NCBI GenBank assembly: GCA_024233835.1
Contig: JACKPC010000002.1
Span: 147,001-211,000, forward strand
Direction: 5' to 3'
DNA: 64,000 nt
Origin: Leptospiraceae bacterium
GTDB lineage: Bacteria > Spirochaetota > Leptospiria > Leptospirales > Leptospiraceae
Shown here: one piece after another, positions 26,695 to 34,822 of the stretch
How positions within the stretch are numbered: the stretch's first letter is position 1
How the letters are laid out: each line of letters opens with the position of its first letter
Position numbers and translations under genes: made by a program
The notes under the pieces: generated by a model
Told to the model about the DNA's origin: nothing
What the model saw: only the letters and a program-made list of their open reading frames with translations
The model's database searches: none

Positions 26695-27462
26695 TTAGAA
26701 CGGATTTGATTTATTGCACTTTTTTTCACAATCTTTTTCTTCTTTTTCACAGGATATTATGGAGTTTAATGCCATAATCTGTCCTGTATCGAGGTGTCCT
26801 ACCACCCCGGCTTTCTGAACTGTAAACAGTAGTTTATACTCTCCCGGTGTTTTCCCGGAGGGAAGATAGCAGTGTAGCTTTAAATAATCTCCGAAAGCTT
26901 GAGAAGCGGGAAGGGTATAGGTATAAGATGAAGAGGAATTGATTTTCCCCATGTAGGTAAAGTAATCCGGTAAATTGGCCGGGTCTTTTTCTTTGGGATC
27001 TAAAGATGGGTCAAAAAAAGGTTCATAATTTTTTACAAGCTTGTAAATCGTACATTCCACCTCTCCGGATTCTACTGTTATGGGATAGGAATCCGAACCG
27101 TTATTTATACTGGAATAACCAAGAAGAAAATGATCAATATCCGTGGAAGAACTAAGATTCCCGGTAAATCTTTCAAATGTATAATAGGTTGTAATAAATC
27201 CCGATAAATAACTGGGAGCACTGATTTTTTCACTATTTTGTACATAATCGTTCGGATTGGTCGTGGAATCATCTTCCTTTTTCTCTACGTATTTAACACT
27301 CGAGCTTCCTGTGGGACTTGCGAGTATAGGAGCAGTTGTTGCTACCTGTAGCATCATACACTGGTCTTTTTTCTTAGAGCACTTATCGTAACAGGCTTTC
27401 TTCGGTGTGTCACAAAACAGCAGGAATACAGACATCGATAATAGTAAGCAGAGTATTTTCAT
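26695..27462 (-). CDS. Hypothetical lipoprotein with Cys-rich ends
   Basis: A 255-residue protein with a signal peptide ending LLFC (cysteine 17). Two cysteine clusters sit at the ends of the mature chain: ACYDKCSKKKDQCMM soon after the lipid site and SCEKEEKDCEKKCNKSNPF at the C-terminus, which could pair with each other in disulfides. The middle is beta-rich, with STDIDHFLLGY, VESGEVECTIYKL and SYTYTLPASQ, similar to a pre-peptidase C-terminal (PPC)-like beta sandwich. I do not recognise the family. It is a separate gene upstream of the heptamer lipoprotein on the same strand, with 40 bases between. Confidence 0.7.
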   Translation of the reverse strand: MKILCLLLSMSVFLLFCDTPKKACYDKCSKKKDQCMMLQVATTAPILASPTGSSSVKYVEKKEDDSTTNPNDYVQNSEKISAPSYLSGFITTYYTFERFTGNLSSSTDIDHFLLGYSSINNGSDSYPITVESGEVECTIYKLVKNYEPFFDPSLDPKEKDPANLPDYFTYMGKINSSSSYTYTLPASQAFGDYLKLHCYLPSGKTPGEYKLLFTVQKAGVVGHLDTGQIMALNSIISCEKEEKDCEKKCNKSNPF

Positions 27463-27587
27463 AAAAATTCCTCGGATTTTTTTGTCATGTTCTTACTATT
27501 AGGAAATTTGGGTCAAGATTTTTTATAAAAAAGTGTATGGCAAACGAATATGCTTCTTTTTCTAAACAAAAAAATAACTCTTTTTTT

Positions 27588-27674
27588 TATCTTCCTTTTT
27601 GGATATTACTTACAGCGTGTCTTAAAATAGGCTTATCTCTTAAAGAAAAGCAAATCAGCATTGGAATTAACTAT
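27588..27674. repeat. Short dispersed repeat, copy B
   Basis: This copy extends further left (from about 27537), sharing GCAAACG and TATGCTTCTTTTTC with copy C at 31846 onward. Its right end runs into the phosphatase-derived part of the chimeric pseudogene. Copies A and B carry the same internal deletion relative to the locus at 31894-32095. Confidence 0.7.
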
Positions 27675-28079
27675 TAAGTCTAAGTATCTCTTTGGATCGT
27701 TATGAAACAGGGTCTCTTCTGTTTCTTCCTCAGTTACCATTATATCATCCTTGCCATCACTTCCTAATAGAATCATGTCTCCGAATTTTAATTGAAATTC
27801 GCGTATCTCGATTTCTTTATATTCTTTAGGAATATTTTTTACTCCTAATATAGAGGATATATTACTTTGAGAAGTTCCTTCCTGCATTTTTAGCTGATAT
27901 TGTAGGAAAGAAGACTCCTGAAAATAAAAACAACCGAATGCCGAAGTTAGAATTTCATCCATACTGTATTTTACTTTTCCGACTTGCCTGCCATCACTTA
28001 CTTTGCTAAAAGTTTCTTTCGCGTAAGACAATAAAGATTCAAAGTTTAGATGTTTTCTTTCTTTTATTCCGGTATCCAT
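27633..28079 (-). pseudogene. Chimeric pseudogene: DDE-transposase N-terminus fused to a SpoIIE-phosphatase tail
   Basis: A 148-residue open frame composed of two unrelated parts. Residues 1-85 (LLSYAKETFSKVSDGRQVGKV, YSMDEILTSAFGCFYF, SSFLQYQLKMQ, SNISSILGVKNIP) look like the N-terminal domain of IS4/ISNCY-like transposases, in which a DxR...Y...DxLxSAF...F pattern precedes the catalytic core. Residues from about 86 on (IPKEYKEIEIREFQLKFGDM, GSDGKDDIMV) are nearly identical to the C-terminal region of the 705-residue phosphatase at 31978-34095, then end early at LLFFKR. The junction lies at a shared GGAAT. It lacks the catalytic parts of both parents and is probably a relic. Confidence 0.7.
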
Positions 28080-28400
28080 GCTCTTCCCCTAAATAAGCTT
28101 TTGGATACGATGGAAAAACCGTTTATATGTACAATAATTTTGTAATTCCTTTACGAAATTATTTTTGACATATCCCTGAAAGTGATGATTTATGCAGCTA
28201 AAAGACCATCTGAAAGCTCTTTATTTTTCACCGAGAATTGCTGTATCCTCATTATGTAAAAACTCTGGAAGGCTGTGCGAAATCTGTCTATGAACAGGCA
28301 CTTGAGGATCGTCGAATTCACTCATGTCCTTAGAAAAACAGTATTTTGTAAAGCTAAATTTATACAGATAAGAGCGACGTGGGAAGTAGGAATTTAGCCT
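28080..28400. other. Non-coding stretch between the chimera and Rpn copy 1
   Basis: No ORF of note on either strand. Its left part is presumably the upstream region of the lost transposase. A short plus-strand frame near 28240-28325 (YVKTLEGCAKSVYEQALEDR) could be a relic of another gene, but I cannot assign it. The stretch ends in a 17-base direct repeat (28381-28397) that recurs at 29655-29671. Confidence 0.4.
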
Positions 28401-28406
28401 GTGTTA

Positions 28407-29468
28407 CTATTTACAGCTCAAGGCCGTTCTTTTAAAAAAGCGTTGGAGGTAGACCTCATCCAGCTCGGTAATTTTAACAATAAATGCCAGCTCAGAACCC
28501 GATTCCTGGAGATGAAGGGCAGTTCGGAGAGCTTTTTTACGTTCGGCTCGCCTCGCTTTTCTTTCTGCAAGTTCGGCTTTTCTTTCTGCGAGTTCAGCTC
28601 TTCTTTTCTCGTCCTCAGCTCTTCTTTTCTCGTCCTCAGCTCTTCTTTTCTCGTCTTCAGCTCTTCTTTTCGCAATTTCTACAAGATGTAATGCTCTATC
28701 ATAGCCTTTTTGCTCAATTTTATCTAACAGTGATACCAGCATATCCTTTACTCTCCTGCTTTCTCTACTTTCCATCATTGATTTTAGACTGTCAAGTTCA
28801 ATTTTTTTCACACCTGATAGCATATAGAGAAGGACGGTTTCTATATATTCCATGCCGGTTTTCTTTTCTGCTAATTCAGCCAGCAGGGAAATAATTTGCA
28901 CCAGCTTTTCTTCAAATTCTTCGCGATTGATATATTTCAAGAGCAGGGTAAAGAGTCTTGTAGTTATTTCTCCTTTGATATCTTCTTCTTGAAACCTGGA
29001 AAAATCATAAACTATATAGGAAAAATTGACCTGGTATTTTTCCCAGCCGGGCATCATTTCCTGTATACTCTGAAAATTATTACCATATTGCCATTCGTTT
29101 TTTCCGTGATATAAAAGCACAGGCAGGATAAGAGGAAGAACAAGCGACTTCTCTTTTTTCTCTTGGCTTATATGAAGGCTCCAAATTCCGAGCATGTATT
29201 TCAATAGCTGAAAGGAAGTCATTCTATCGGGATAACTTTTGTGTTCGAGAAGAAGATAGATGTAGCTATCTTTGCCGGCTATCGGAACTTTGAAGAGCAT
29301 ATCCGAATGCACATCCTGATAATTGGCATCGACGAAACTATCTTTTGTTATTTCGAGAGAATCCAGTTGGATGTCTTTTAACAACTCCTGAGGTAATTTG
29401 TGTTTCAGGAAGTCGATAGCATTCTCCCGGTTCTGGAAAGTAATTTTGAAAAAGGAATTATGATCCAC
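28407..29468 (-). CDS. Rpn-family recombination-promoting nuclease/putative transposase, copy 1
   Basis: A 353-residue protein of the Transposase_31/Rpn group (PD-(D/E)XK fold). MDHNSFFKITFQNRENAIDFL is the typical N-terminus, DVHSDMLFKVPI carries the catalytic Asp and LLLEHKSYPDRM the ExK pair, so the nuclease centre looks intact. Rpn proteins such as E. coli RpnA are DNA endonucleases that promote recA-independent recombination and are linked to horizontal spread. A charged coiled-coil stretch with three RRAEDEK heptads precedes the C-terminus. Its near-twin lies 2.2 kb away. Function beyond nuclease activity is inference. Confidence 0.82.
   Translation of the reverse strand: MDHNSFFKITFQNRENAIDFLKHKLPQELLKDIQLDSLEITKDSFVDANYQDVHSDMLFKVPIAGKDSYIYLLLEHKSYPDRMTSFQLLKYMLGIWSLHISQEKKEKSLVLPLILPVLLYHGKNEWQYGNNFQSIQEMMPGWEKYQVNFSYIVYDFSRFQEEDIKGEITTRLFTLLLKYINREEFEEKLVQIISLLAELAEKKTGMEYIETVLLYMLSGVKKIELDSLKSMMESRESRRVKDMLVSLLDKIEQKGYDRALHLVEIAKRRAEDEKRRAEDEKRRAEDEKRRAELAERKAELAERKARRAERKKALRTALHLQESGSELAFIVKITELDEVYLQRFFKRTALSCK
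28596..28658. repeat. 21-bp tandem repeat in Rpn copy 1
   Basis: Three units of a 21-base sequence encode RRAEDEK heptads; copy 2 has only two units at 30819-30860. Loss or gain keeps the frame, so it alters coiled-coil length. Confidence 0.75.
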
Positions 29469-29469
29469 C

Positions 29470-29679
29470 AGGCTTAAAAACTATTCACAGAATGATTCGT
29501 CAAGAAAAATCTCCTTCGCGGAATCATTGAACAAAGGCTCACTTGCCGATGCCGAAAAGGAAGGCTACATATACGGTGCTTTCTTACGTGCTCCACACGA
29601 ACCGGACATTGAAGGGTTAGTTGAACAGTCGAAAGCGTGGAAGAAGGCAAACGGGGGAAGTAGGAATTTAGGATTCTAA
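29470..29679 (+). pseudogene. Relic open frame upstream of Rpn copy 1
   Basis: The plus strand is open without a start through 29470-29679, reading SLNKGSLADAEKEGYIYGAF then HEPDIEGLVEQSKAWKKANG before a stop. The same sequence upstream of Rpn copy 2 (about 31690-31860) carries frameshifts within KEGY...HEPDIEG. It looks like the eroded end of an unidentified gene carried along with the Rpn block. I do not recognise the protein; it may simply be non-coding. Confidence 0.3.
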
Positions 29680-29690
29680 AGCTTTAGCCT

Positions 29691-30179
29691 TTAACTTTCA
29701 GAATAAGAATTTCCAATCCGGAAAATATCCCCGTGTTCGTATTCGCTCAAGTGTTCTCTTTGAATTTCTAAAAGTTCGGGAATGTCTTTTCGTAAGCAAA
29801 AGCAGGAAGAATTATTTTTTAAATAAAAATCTGTCTTTAAAGAATTGTAAGAATTTACAATATCATCTGTAGAATAAATTAAGATATATTCCTGATTAGC
29901 GGGTAAGGAATTTTTAATTTCAGTCAGTTCCTCTGTTGAATATAAAATTTCGTATTCAGCATATTCCAGTGAAAGCTCTCTAACTTCTTCAAATTTGTTT
30001 AAGTCAATGTTTCTGGAGTGAATAGATTCTTCCATTCTATCAAGATAGAAATTTAATACATTATCATATTCTGAATTAAAACCCTGTCGGAGTTCTATGA
30101 GTGAGATCTTTCTTAAGGGATTACACAAAAAAATAATGTACCCCGGAATTCTTTGGTTGAATACTTCCTTCCATATCAT
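29691..30179 (-). CDS. Unknown 162-residue protein, second gene of an orphan pair
   Basis: I do not recognise this protein. It starts MIWKEVFNQRIPGYIIFLCN and is predicted to be mixed alpha/beta, with an acidic helical middle (YDNVLNFYLDRMEESIHSR, LEYAEYEILYSTEELTEIK) and a C-terminal CFCLRKDIPELLEIQREHLS. It has no signal peptide. Its ATG overlaps the stop of the upstream 111-residue gene as ATGA, so the two are translationally coupled. Both are bracketed by the Rpn copies, which suggests joint acquisition. A toxin-antitoxin, immunity or effector pair is conceivable but unproven. Confidence 0.6.
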   Translation of the reverse strand: MIWKEVFNQRIPGYIIFLCNPLRKISLIELRQGFNSEYDNVLNFYLDRMEESIHSRNIDLNKFEEVRELSLEYAEYEILYSTEELTEIKNSLPANQEYILIYSTDDIVNSYNSLKTDFYLKNNSSCFCLRKDIPELLEIQREHLSEYEHGDIFRIGNSYSES

Positions 30180-30511
30180 GGCTTTATTTCTCGTTTCGTA
30201 TGTTCCATTATCTGGTGATTATCCATTGTATGATCAGGAACCGTTTTAAGAGAATCACTCATTTTGTTAAAAGCACGGGCTGATTTGAATTTTTCTTCTG
30301 TATTTTGAAATTTTTTAAATTTCCTTGGATCTCTGTGAATTACAGAATAAATCCAAGAAACTATTCTTGTCCATATTGTAATTTCTTCATTTGCAACACG
30401 GCTTATTTCACAAGACATATCGTTGTAGGATTTTGAAAATAAATAATCTGCTTTTGCGTCTTTTTTTAGATAATCTTCTCTTCTAAATAAGTCAGGTTGT
30501 TCATCTTTCAT
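30176..30511 (-). CDS. Unknown 111-residue protein, first gene of an orphan pair
   Basis: The start is set at ATG 30511, 5 bases after GGAG; an upstream in-frame ATG at 30529 would add six residues. The protein is charged and helical (MKDEQPDLFRREDYLKKDAK, DMSCEISRVANEEI), with one amphipathic segment ITIWTRIVSWIYSVIHRDP that could contact a membrane, and a His-rich C-terminus. I do not recognise it. It overlaps the downstream 162-residue gene by ATGA. Size and coupling suit a small two-gene accessory module. Confidence 0.6.
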   Translation of the reverse strand: MKDEQPDLFRREDYLKKDAKADYLFSKSYNDMSCEISRVANEEITIWTRIVSWIYSVIHRDPRKFKKFQNTEEKFKSARAFNKMSDSLKTVPDHTMDNHQIMEHTKREIKP

Positions 30512-30622
30512 AGTCACTCCTATACGCATATTTACTTATTATCATCTTTGAAAAGCAAGCTCTTTATAAAAAAAACGATAGGCGGTGTACTCCGGCAGGT
30601 AGTCTGTTTAAAGGTAAAGGCC

Positions 30623-31855
30623 AGTGTTACTATTTACAGCTCAAGGCCGTTATTTTAAAAAAGCGTTGGAGGTAGACCTCATCCAGCTCGGTAATTTTAA
30701 CAATAAATGCCAGCTCAGAACCCGATTCCTGGAGATGAAGGGCAGTTCGGAGAGCTTTTTTCCGTTCGGCCCGTTCGGCTTTTCTTTCTGCAAGTTCGGC
30801 TTTTCTTTCTGCGAGTTCAGCTCTTCTTTTCTCGTCTTCAGCTCTTCTTTTCTCGTCTTCAGCTCTTCTTTTCGCAATTTCTACAAGATGTAATGCTCTA
30901 TCATAGCCTTTTTGCTCAATTTTATCTAACAGTGATACCAGCATATCCTTTACTCTCCTGCTTTCTTTAGTCTCCATCATTGATTTTAGACTGTCAAGTT
31001 CAATTTTTTTCACACCTGATAGCATATAGAGAAGGACGGTTTCTATATATTCCATGCCGGTTTTCTTTTCTGCTAATTCAGCCAGCAGGGAAATAATTTG
31101 TACCAGTTTTTCTTCAAACTCTTCGCGATTGATATACTTCAAGAGCAGGGTAAAGAGTCTTGTAGTTATTTCTCCTTTGATATCTTCTTCTTGAAACCTG
31201 GAAAAATCATAAACTATATAGGAAAAATTGACCTGGTATTTTTCCCAGCCGGGCATCATTTCCTGTATACTCTGAAAATTATTACCATATTGCCATTCGT
31301 TTTTTCCGTGATATAAAAGTACCGGCAGGATAAGAGGAAGAACAAGCGACTTCTCTTTTTTCTCCTGGCTTACATGAAGACTCCAGATTCCCAGCATGTA
31401 TTTCAATAGCTGGAATGAAGTCATTTTATCGGGATAACTTTTGTGCTCGAGAAGAAGATAGATGTAGCTATCTTTGCCGGCTATCGGAACTTTGAAGAGC
31501 ATATCCGAATGCACATCCTGATAATTGGCATCGACGAAACTATCTTTTGTAATTTCGAGAGAATCCAATAGAATGTCTTTTAAGAGTTCCTGCGGTAGCT
31601 TGTGTCTCAAAAAGTCAATAGCATTTTCGCGGTTCTGGAAAGTAATTTTAAAAAAGGAATTATGATCCACCAGGCTTAAAAACTATTCACAGAATGATTC
31701 GTCAAGAAAAATATATTTGGTGCAATCATTGAACAAAGGCTCACTTGCCGATGCCGAAAAAGAAGGCTACAAATCGCTGCTGTTTTACGTGCTCACACGA
31801 ACCGGACATCGAAGGACTACTCGAACAGGCAAAAGCATGGAAGAAGGCAAACGGG
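30623..31855. mobile_element. Duplicated Rpn-nuclease block, copy 2
   Basis: Homologous to 28399-29655 from GTGTTACTATTTACAGCTC at the left to GGCAAACGGG at the right. On the right it continues into TATGCTTCTTTTTC and repeat copy C, which copy 1 lacks, so this is closer to the ancestral arrangement. No flanking direct repeat was seen at this copy. Confidence 0.6.
30630..31670 (-). CDS. Rpn-family recombination-promoting nuclease/putative transposase, copy 2
   Basis: A 346-residue near-identical twin of the protein at 28407-29468. Differences include Lys/Arg at FLRHKL, Gln/Leu at DILLDS, His-Ile/His-Val near SLHVSQ, a SRE/TKE change and one RRAEDEK heptad fewer. The active-site segments HSDMLFKV and LLLEHKSY are the same. 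Both copies are intact, which argues for a recent duplication, conversion between copies or selection for function. See copy 1 for family knowledge. Confidence 0.82.
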   Translation of the reverse strand: MDHNSFFKITFQNRENAIDFLRHKLPQELLKDILLDSLEITKDSFVDANYQDVHSDMLFKVPIAGKDSYIYLLLEHKSYPDKMTSFQLLKYMLGIWSLHVSQEKKEKSLVLPLILPVLLYHGKNEWQYGNNFQSIQEMMPGWEKYQVNFSYIVYDFSRFQEEDIKGEITTRLFTLLLKYINREEFEEKLVQIISLLAELAEKKTGMEYIETVLLYMLSGVKKIELDSLKSMMETKESRRVKDMLVSLLDKIEQKGYDRALHLVEIAKRRAEDEKRRAEDEKRRAELAERKAELAERKAERAERKKALRTALHLQESGSELAFIVKITELDEVYLQRFFKITALSCK

Positions 31856-31893
31856 TATGCTTCTTTTTCTAAACAAAAAAAAACTCTTTTTTT

Positions 31894-31959
31894 TATCTTC
31901 CTTTTTGGATATTACTTACAGCGTGTCTTAAAATAGGCTTATCTATTAAAGAAAAGCAA
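31894..31959. repeat. Short dispersed repeat, copy C (undeleted arrangement)
   Basis: The 66 bases match copies A and B, but here the sequence continues through GCTGCAAG into the intact 3' end of the phosphatase gene at 31978. The stretch 31671-31977 otherwise holds only the relic frame upstream of Rpn copy 2. Confidence 0.7.
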
Positions 31960-31977
31960 GCTGCAAGAGCCTGTAGC

Positions 31978-34095
31978 TTAATTTTCAGACAGGCTCTTAT
32001 ACAGAATCTTTACCAGAGAGACATCGTCAATCAGCTCTCCTCCCGAACTAATCAAGTCATATAATAAATACAAATCAGCATTGGAATTAACTATAAATTC
32101 TAAATATCTCTTTGGATCGTTGTGAAACTGGGTTTCTTCTGTTTCTTCCTCATTTACCATTATATCATCCTTGCCATCACTTCCTAATAGAATCACATCT
32201 CCGGATTTTAATTGAAATTCGCGTATCTCGATTTCTTCATATTCTTTAGGAATTCCTAATTTTAGGAACATATTTCTACTTTCAAGGTAAGAAGCATATT
32301 TATCCCGATATAAAACCATAAAAGGATGTTCCGCATTTATAGAATACATCATACCTGTCGATTCATCAATTAGTACCAGGACAAATGAAACCATCATTAA
32401 CAATTCAAAGGCTTCAAAAGTTCCATTTAACTCTTTAAAAGTATTCTCCATCCATTGTTTCGGACTCTGTTCTTGCATGGACATAGTCATTTTTGTTCGG
32501 TTTAATATAGCATGAAACACAGAAGCAAAGATAAGTATACCGGAAGCACCCTGCAAGGATTTACCCATTGCATCGGCATTACTGATAACCGCATATCGTT
32601 TCCCCTTTAATATAATACTATCTGAAATACAAATATCTCCTCCAATCTCATATTGCTTATTCCGAAATGAAAACTCCTTTTTTTGTTTCAGAAAAAACTC
32701 TACTTCGACATTTTCACTTTCTAAATGATTATTGCCCAGAGGCTCAGCCAGTAAAGAGGTGAGAAAATAATCTGCATCCTGCTGTTCTTTTAAATCCTGT
32801 ATTTCCATCAAAGTTTTATGCAAATCTACTGTTCTTTGATTTATTTTTTCTTCTAAATTATCATTTACTTTAATTAATTGCTTTTTTAGAGTATTCACCT
32901 TATCCGCCAGGGCTAAAGAAAAAATCACCATCATCAAAGAAACTCCTACAACATGAATGTATTCAGCAACAAATATACTAAAAGGGATTACTTTTAGTAA
33001 AGAAAGAATTCTGAAGATCACAATCAGCAAAATAATCATCCAGGAATAAGCTATGAAGTAGGCCTGTCTGTATCTTTTTATAAATAAGTAAATCGATACA
33101 AAACAATAAAAAACTGTTGAATATAGCAGAATGATATTTGTATAATAAAACGCATACGCCGGATAATGAGTAATGACAAAAGGTATATGCAGTAAACAGA
33201 ATATATAAATAATATAAATAATCCATGAGAGTTTATTCATCAATTTTGAAATTCGATATAATACAAGATACTGATTCATGAATAAATTCCCGGAGATAAG
33301 GATTAAAGGAGTCAGTATATGATAATCATAATTTTGCAACTTTATATTATTCGGATAGAAATACTGAAAAGAAATACCATGTAAACAAAGCAAATAAAAG
33401 AAATAGAAAATTATAACAAAGGCGAGATAAATATAACTATAGTCTTTAATCGTAATGAAAAGAAAGAGATTATATACGAACATGATAATAAGACTTCCAT
33501 AGATAATCCCATTAATCAGGGTCTTTTTTGTATTCTCTTCCTGAAACTGTTCTAATCCGTATATCGAAGGAGTAAGTCGAAACGCATTACGAATAGAATG
33601 AGTACGTATATAATATTGAACAGAAGAACCTGCTTCAAATTCTATTGGAAAACAAAAATTTGGGTTTTTTATCGGTCTTTTAGAAAAAACATATAAGTCC
33701 CCTACTACAGTCTTTTTTATGTTTCCTTCTTTATAAATTTCATAAAACTCAAATCTATCCTGTCTCGAAAAACCTGTATCAAAGACAAGTCTTAGTTTTT
33801 TCTTTGTAGGATTATGAAGAGAGAATCGAAACCAGTAATAAGAAGTAGAAAAACCCGTGCTGATAAAATTAGATCTACTTTTCTGCCAGGTATCTAATTT
33901 TTGGACGGTTTCCAGTTCCATTTTACCGGTCTTATCTTCTAAAAATTCAAATTCTTCTCCTATTTGTAATTTGCTATTTTCTCTAACATTAATAGATATT
34001 ACTTCCGCTCTCAAAAAAGAAAATGGAAACATAAGAAATATAATTATAGATATACATAAATAGAATTCAAATTTTATTAAGTTCCATTTACTCAT
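31978..34095 (-). CDS. 7TMR-DISM receptor with C-terminal SpoIIE-like phosphatase
   Basis: A 705-residue membrane signalling protein. A signal-like helix (residues 10-30) precedes a 7TMR-DISMED2-type extracellular beta domain (about 35-180, YYWFRFSLHNPTKKKLRLVF), seven membrane helices (about 190-400), a coiled coil (KVNDNLEEKINQRTVDLHKT) and a PP2C/SpoIIE domain. The metal ligands appear as EIGGDICI, SNADAMGKS, GSDGKDDIMV and DDVSLV; these are divergent from the textbook GDVTGHG but keep the aspartates. It overlaps the DUF547 gene by 8 bases, so it ends a three-gene operon with the polyferredoxin. Part of its 3' end has been duplicated into the chimeric pseudogene at 27633. Confidence 0.82.
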   Translation of the reverse strand: MSKWNLIKFEFYLCISIIIFLMFPFSFLRAEVISINVRENSKLQIGEEFEFLEDKTGKMELETVQKLDTWQKSRSNFISTGFSTSYYWFRFSLHNPTKKKLRLVFDTGFSRQDRFEFYEIYKEGNIKKTVVGDLYVFSKRPIKNPNFCFPIEFEAGSSVQYYIRTHSIRNAFRLTPSIYGLEQFQEENTKKTLINGIIYGSLIIMFVYNLFLFITIKDYSYIYLAFVIIFYFFYLLCLHGISFQYFYPNNIKLQNYDYHILTPLILISGNLFMNQYLVLYRISKLMNKLSWIIYIIYIFCLLHIPFVITHYPAYAFYYTNIILLYSTVFYCFVSIYLFIKRYRQAYFIAYSWMIILLIVIFRILSLLKVIPFSIFVAEYIHVVGVSLMMVIFSLALADKVNTLKKQLIKVNDNLEEKINQRTVDLHKTLMEIQDLKEQQDADYFLTSLLAEPLGNNHLESENVEVEFFLKQKKEFSFRNKQYEIGGDICISDSIILKGKRYAVISNADAMGKSLQGASGILIFASVFHAILNRTKMTMSMQEQSPKQWMENTFKELNGTFEAFELLMMVSFVLVLIDESTGMMYSINAEHPFMVLYRDKYASYLESRNMFLKLGIPKEYEEIEIREFQLKSGDVILLGSDGKDDIMVNEEETEETQFHNDPKRYLEFIVNSNADLYLLYDLISSGGELIDDVSLVKILYKSLSEN

Positions 34096-34822
34096 TCAAC
34101 TTCCAACTATAATTTGTATATTTGATTTCTGTACTGGGAGGAATGTTTAACTTCATTACTTCATCAACATATTCTATCAGGCTTCCTTTCCTTGTAAAAT
34201 CGTGATGAAACCATTTAAAAATAGGAGAAAGGTAAAGTACCTTCTTTTTTTTATCGTATCTGTTTTTGGATGGATACGATAATAAAAACTTCTCCTGAGC
34301 TTTTTCCAATTGTTTTTCCAGAGATTCTACCGAATAAGCAAAAGAAGCTAAGTCAGGACAACCCACAGAAGCACAGACAATAGCAAAATGAATTCTTGGC
34401 TCATCAAATTTGGTTCTAAGCATATTATGCTCTATCCAGTCAAGATGACGCTTGTCTTCCAATAATTGAAAAAACTTGATCTTCCAGGGTGTCCAGGCCC
34501 AGGGTCTATTAGTAATGTCTCGAATGCTTTTTACCGGGTATTTATCTGCTACCAGCTTGATAGTAAAAGCATTATAGGCGTTAATGAGAAAAGCCAGCTT
34601 TTCTTTTTTAGAAAAACCAGAGTATTCTTTCATCTTTACCGAAGATAAAGATTTTAAATAATTTTCAAAGTTTGCATTATCCTTGAATGCTTTATACTTC
34701 ACTTTTCCATCAGAAACATACAATTTTAATAAACCGTTAAATACACTATGAGAATGATCAAAGGCATTTATAGTTTTCGAATATACTAACAAACTAATAA
34801 GAATAGGAAAAAAATACTTCAC
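34088..34822 (-). CDS. Exported DUF547 protein
   Basis: A 244-residue protein with a signal peptide (ILISLLVYSKTINA). The family signature is clear: KLAFLINAYNAFTIKLVAD, SIRDI...PWKIKFFQLL, LDWIEHNMLR, PRIHFAIVCASVGCPDL and LSPIFKWFHHDF. DUF547 proteins are exported and of unknown function; the CASxGCP and His residues hint at a papain-like or thiol chemistry. It overlaps the polyferredoxin gene by ATGA upstream and the phosphatase by 8 bases downstream, making translational coupling likely. Its job is probably linked to electron flow or thiol status in the periplasm (inference). Confidence 0.88.
   Translation of the reverse strand: MKYFFPILISLLVYSKTINAFDHSHSVFNGLLKLYVSDGKVKYKAFKDNANFENYLKSLSSVKMKEYSGFSKKEKLAFLINAYNAFTIKLVADKYPVKSIRDITNRPWAWTPWKIKFFQLLEDKRHLDWIEHNMLRTKFDEPRIHFAIVCASVGCPDLASFAYSVESLEKQLEKAQEKFLLSYPSKNRYDKKKKVLYLSPIFKWFHHDFTRKGSLIEYVDEVMKLNIPPSTEIKYTNYSWKLNE

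Larger units (their letters stand above)
28399..29655. mobile_element. Duplicated Rpn-nuclease block, copy 1
   Basis: A block of about 1.26 kb that reappears at 30623-31855 with very few differences. It holds the nuclease gene on the minus strand and about 190 bases of its upstream region. A 17-base direct repeat flanks this copy at 28381-28397 and 29655-29671. No terminal inverted repeats were seen. Confidence 0.6.

Noticed and set aside
28381..29671. Classical insertion sequence with 17-base target-site duplication
   Set aside because: No terminal inverted repeats were seen, the repeat is longer than usual target duplications, and copy 2 lacks a flanking repeat. Kept only as an observation.
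28401..31316. Several plus-strand open frames within the Rpn copies
   Set aside because: They lie fully antisense to the nuclease genes, are Phe/Leu/Ser-rich as expected from antisense of Lys/Glu/Arg codons, and have no ribosome binding sites.
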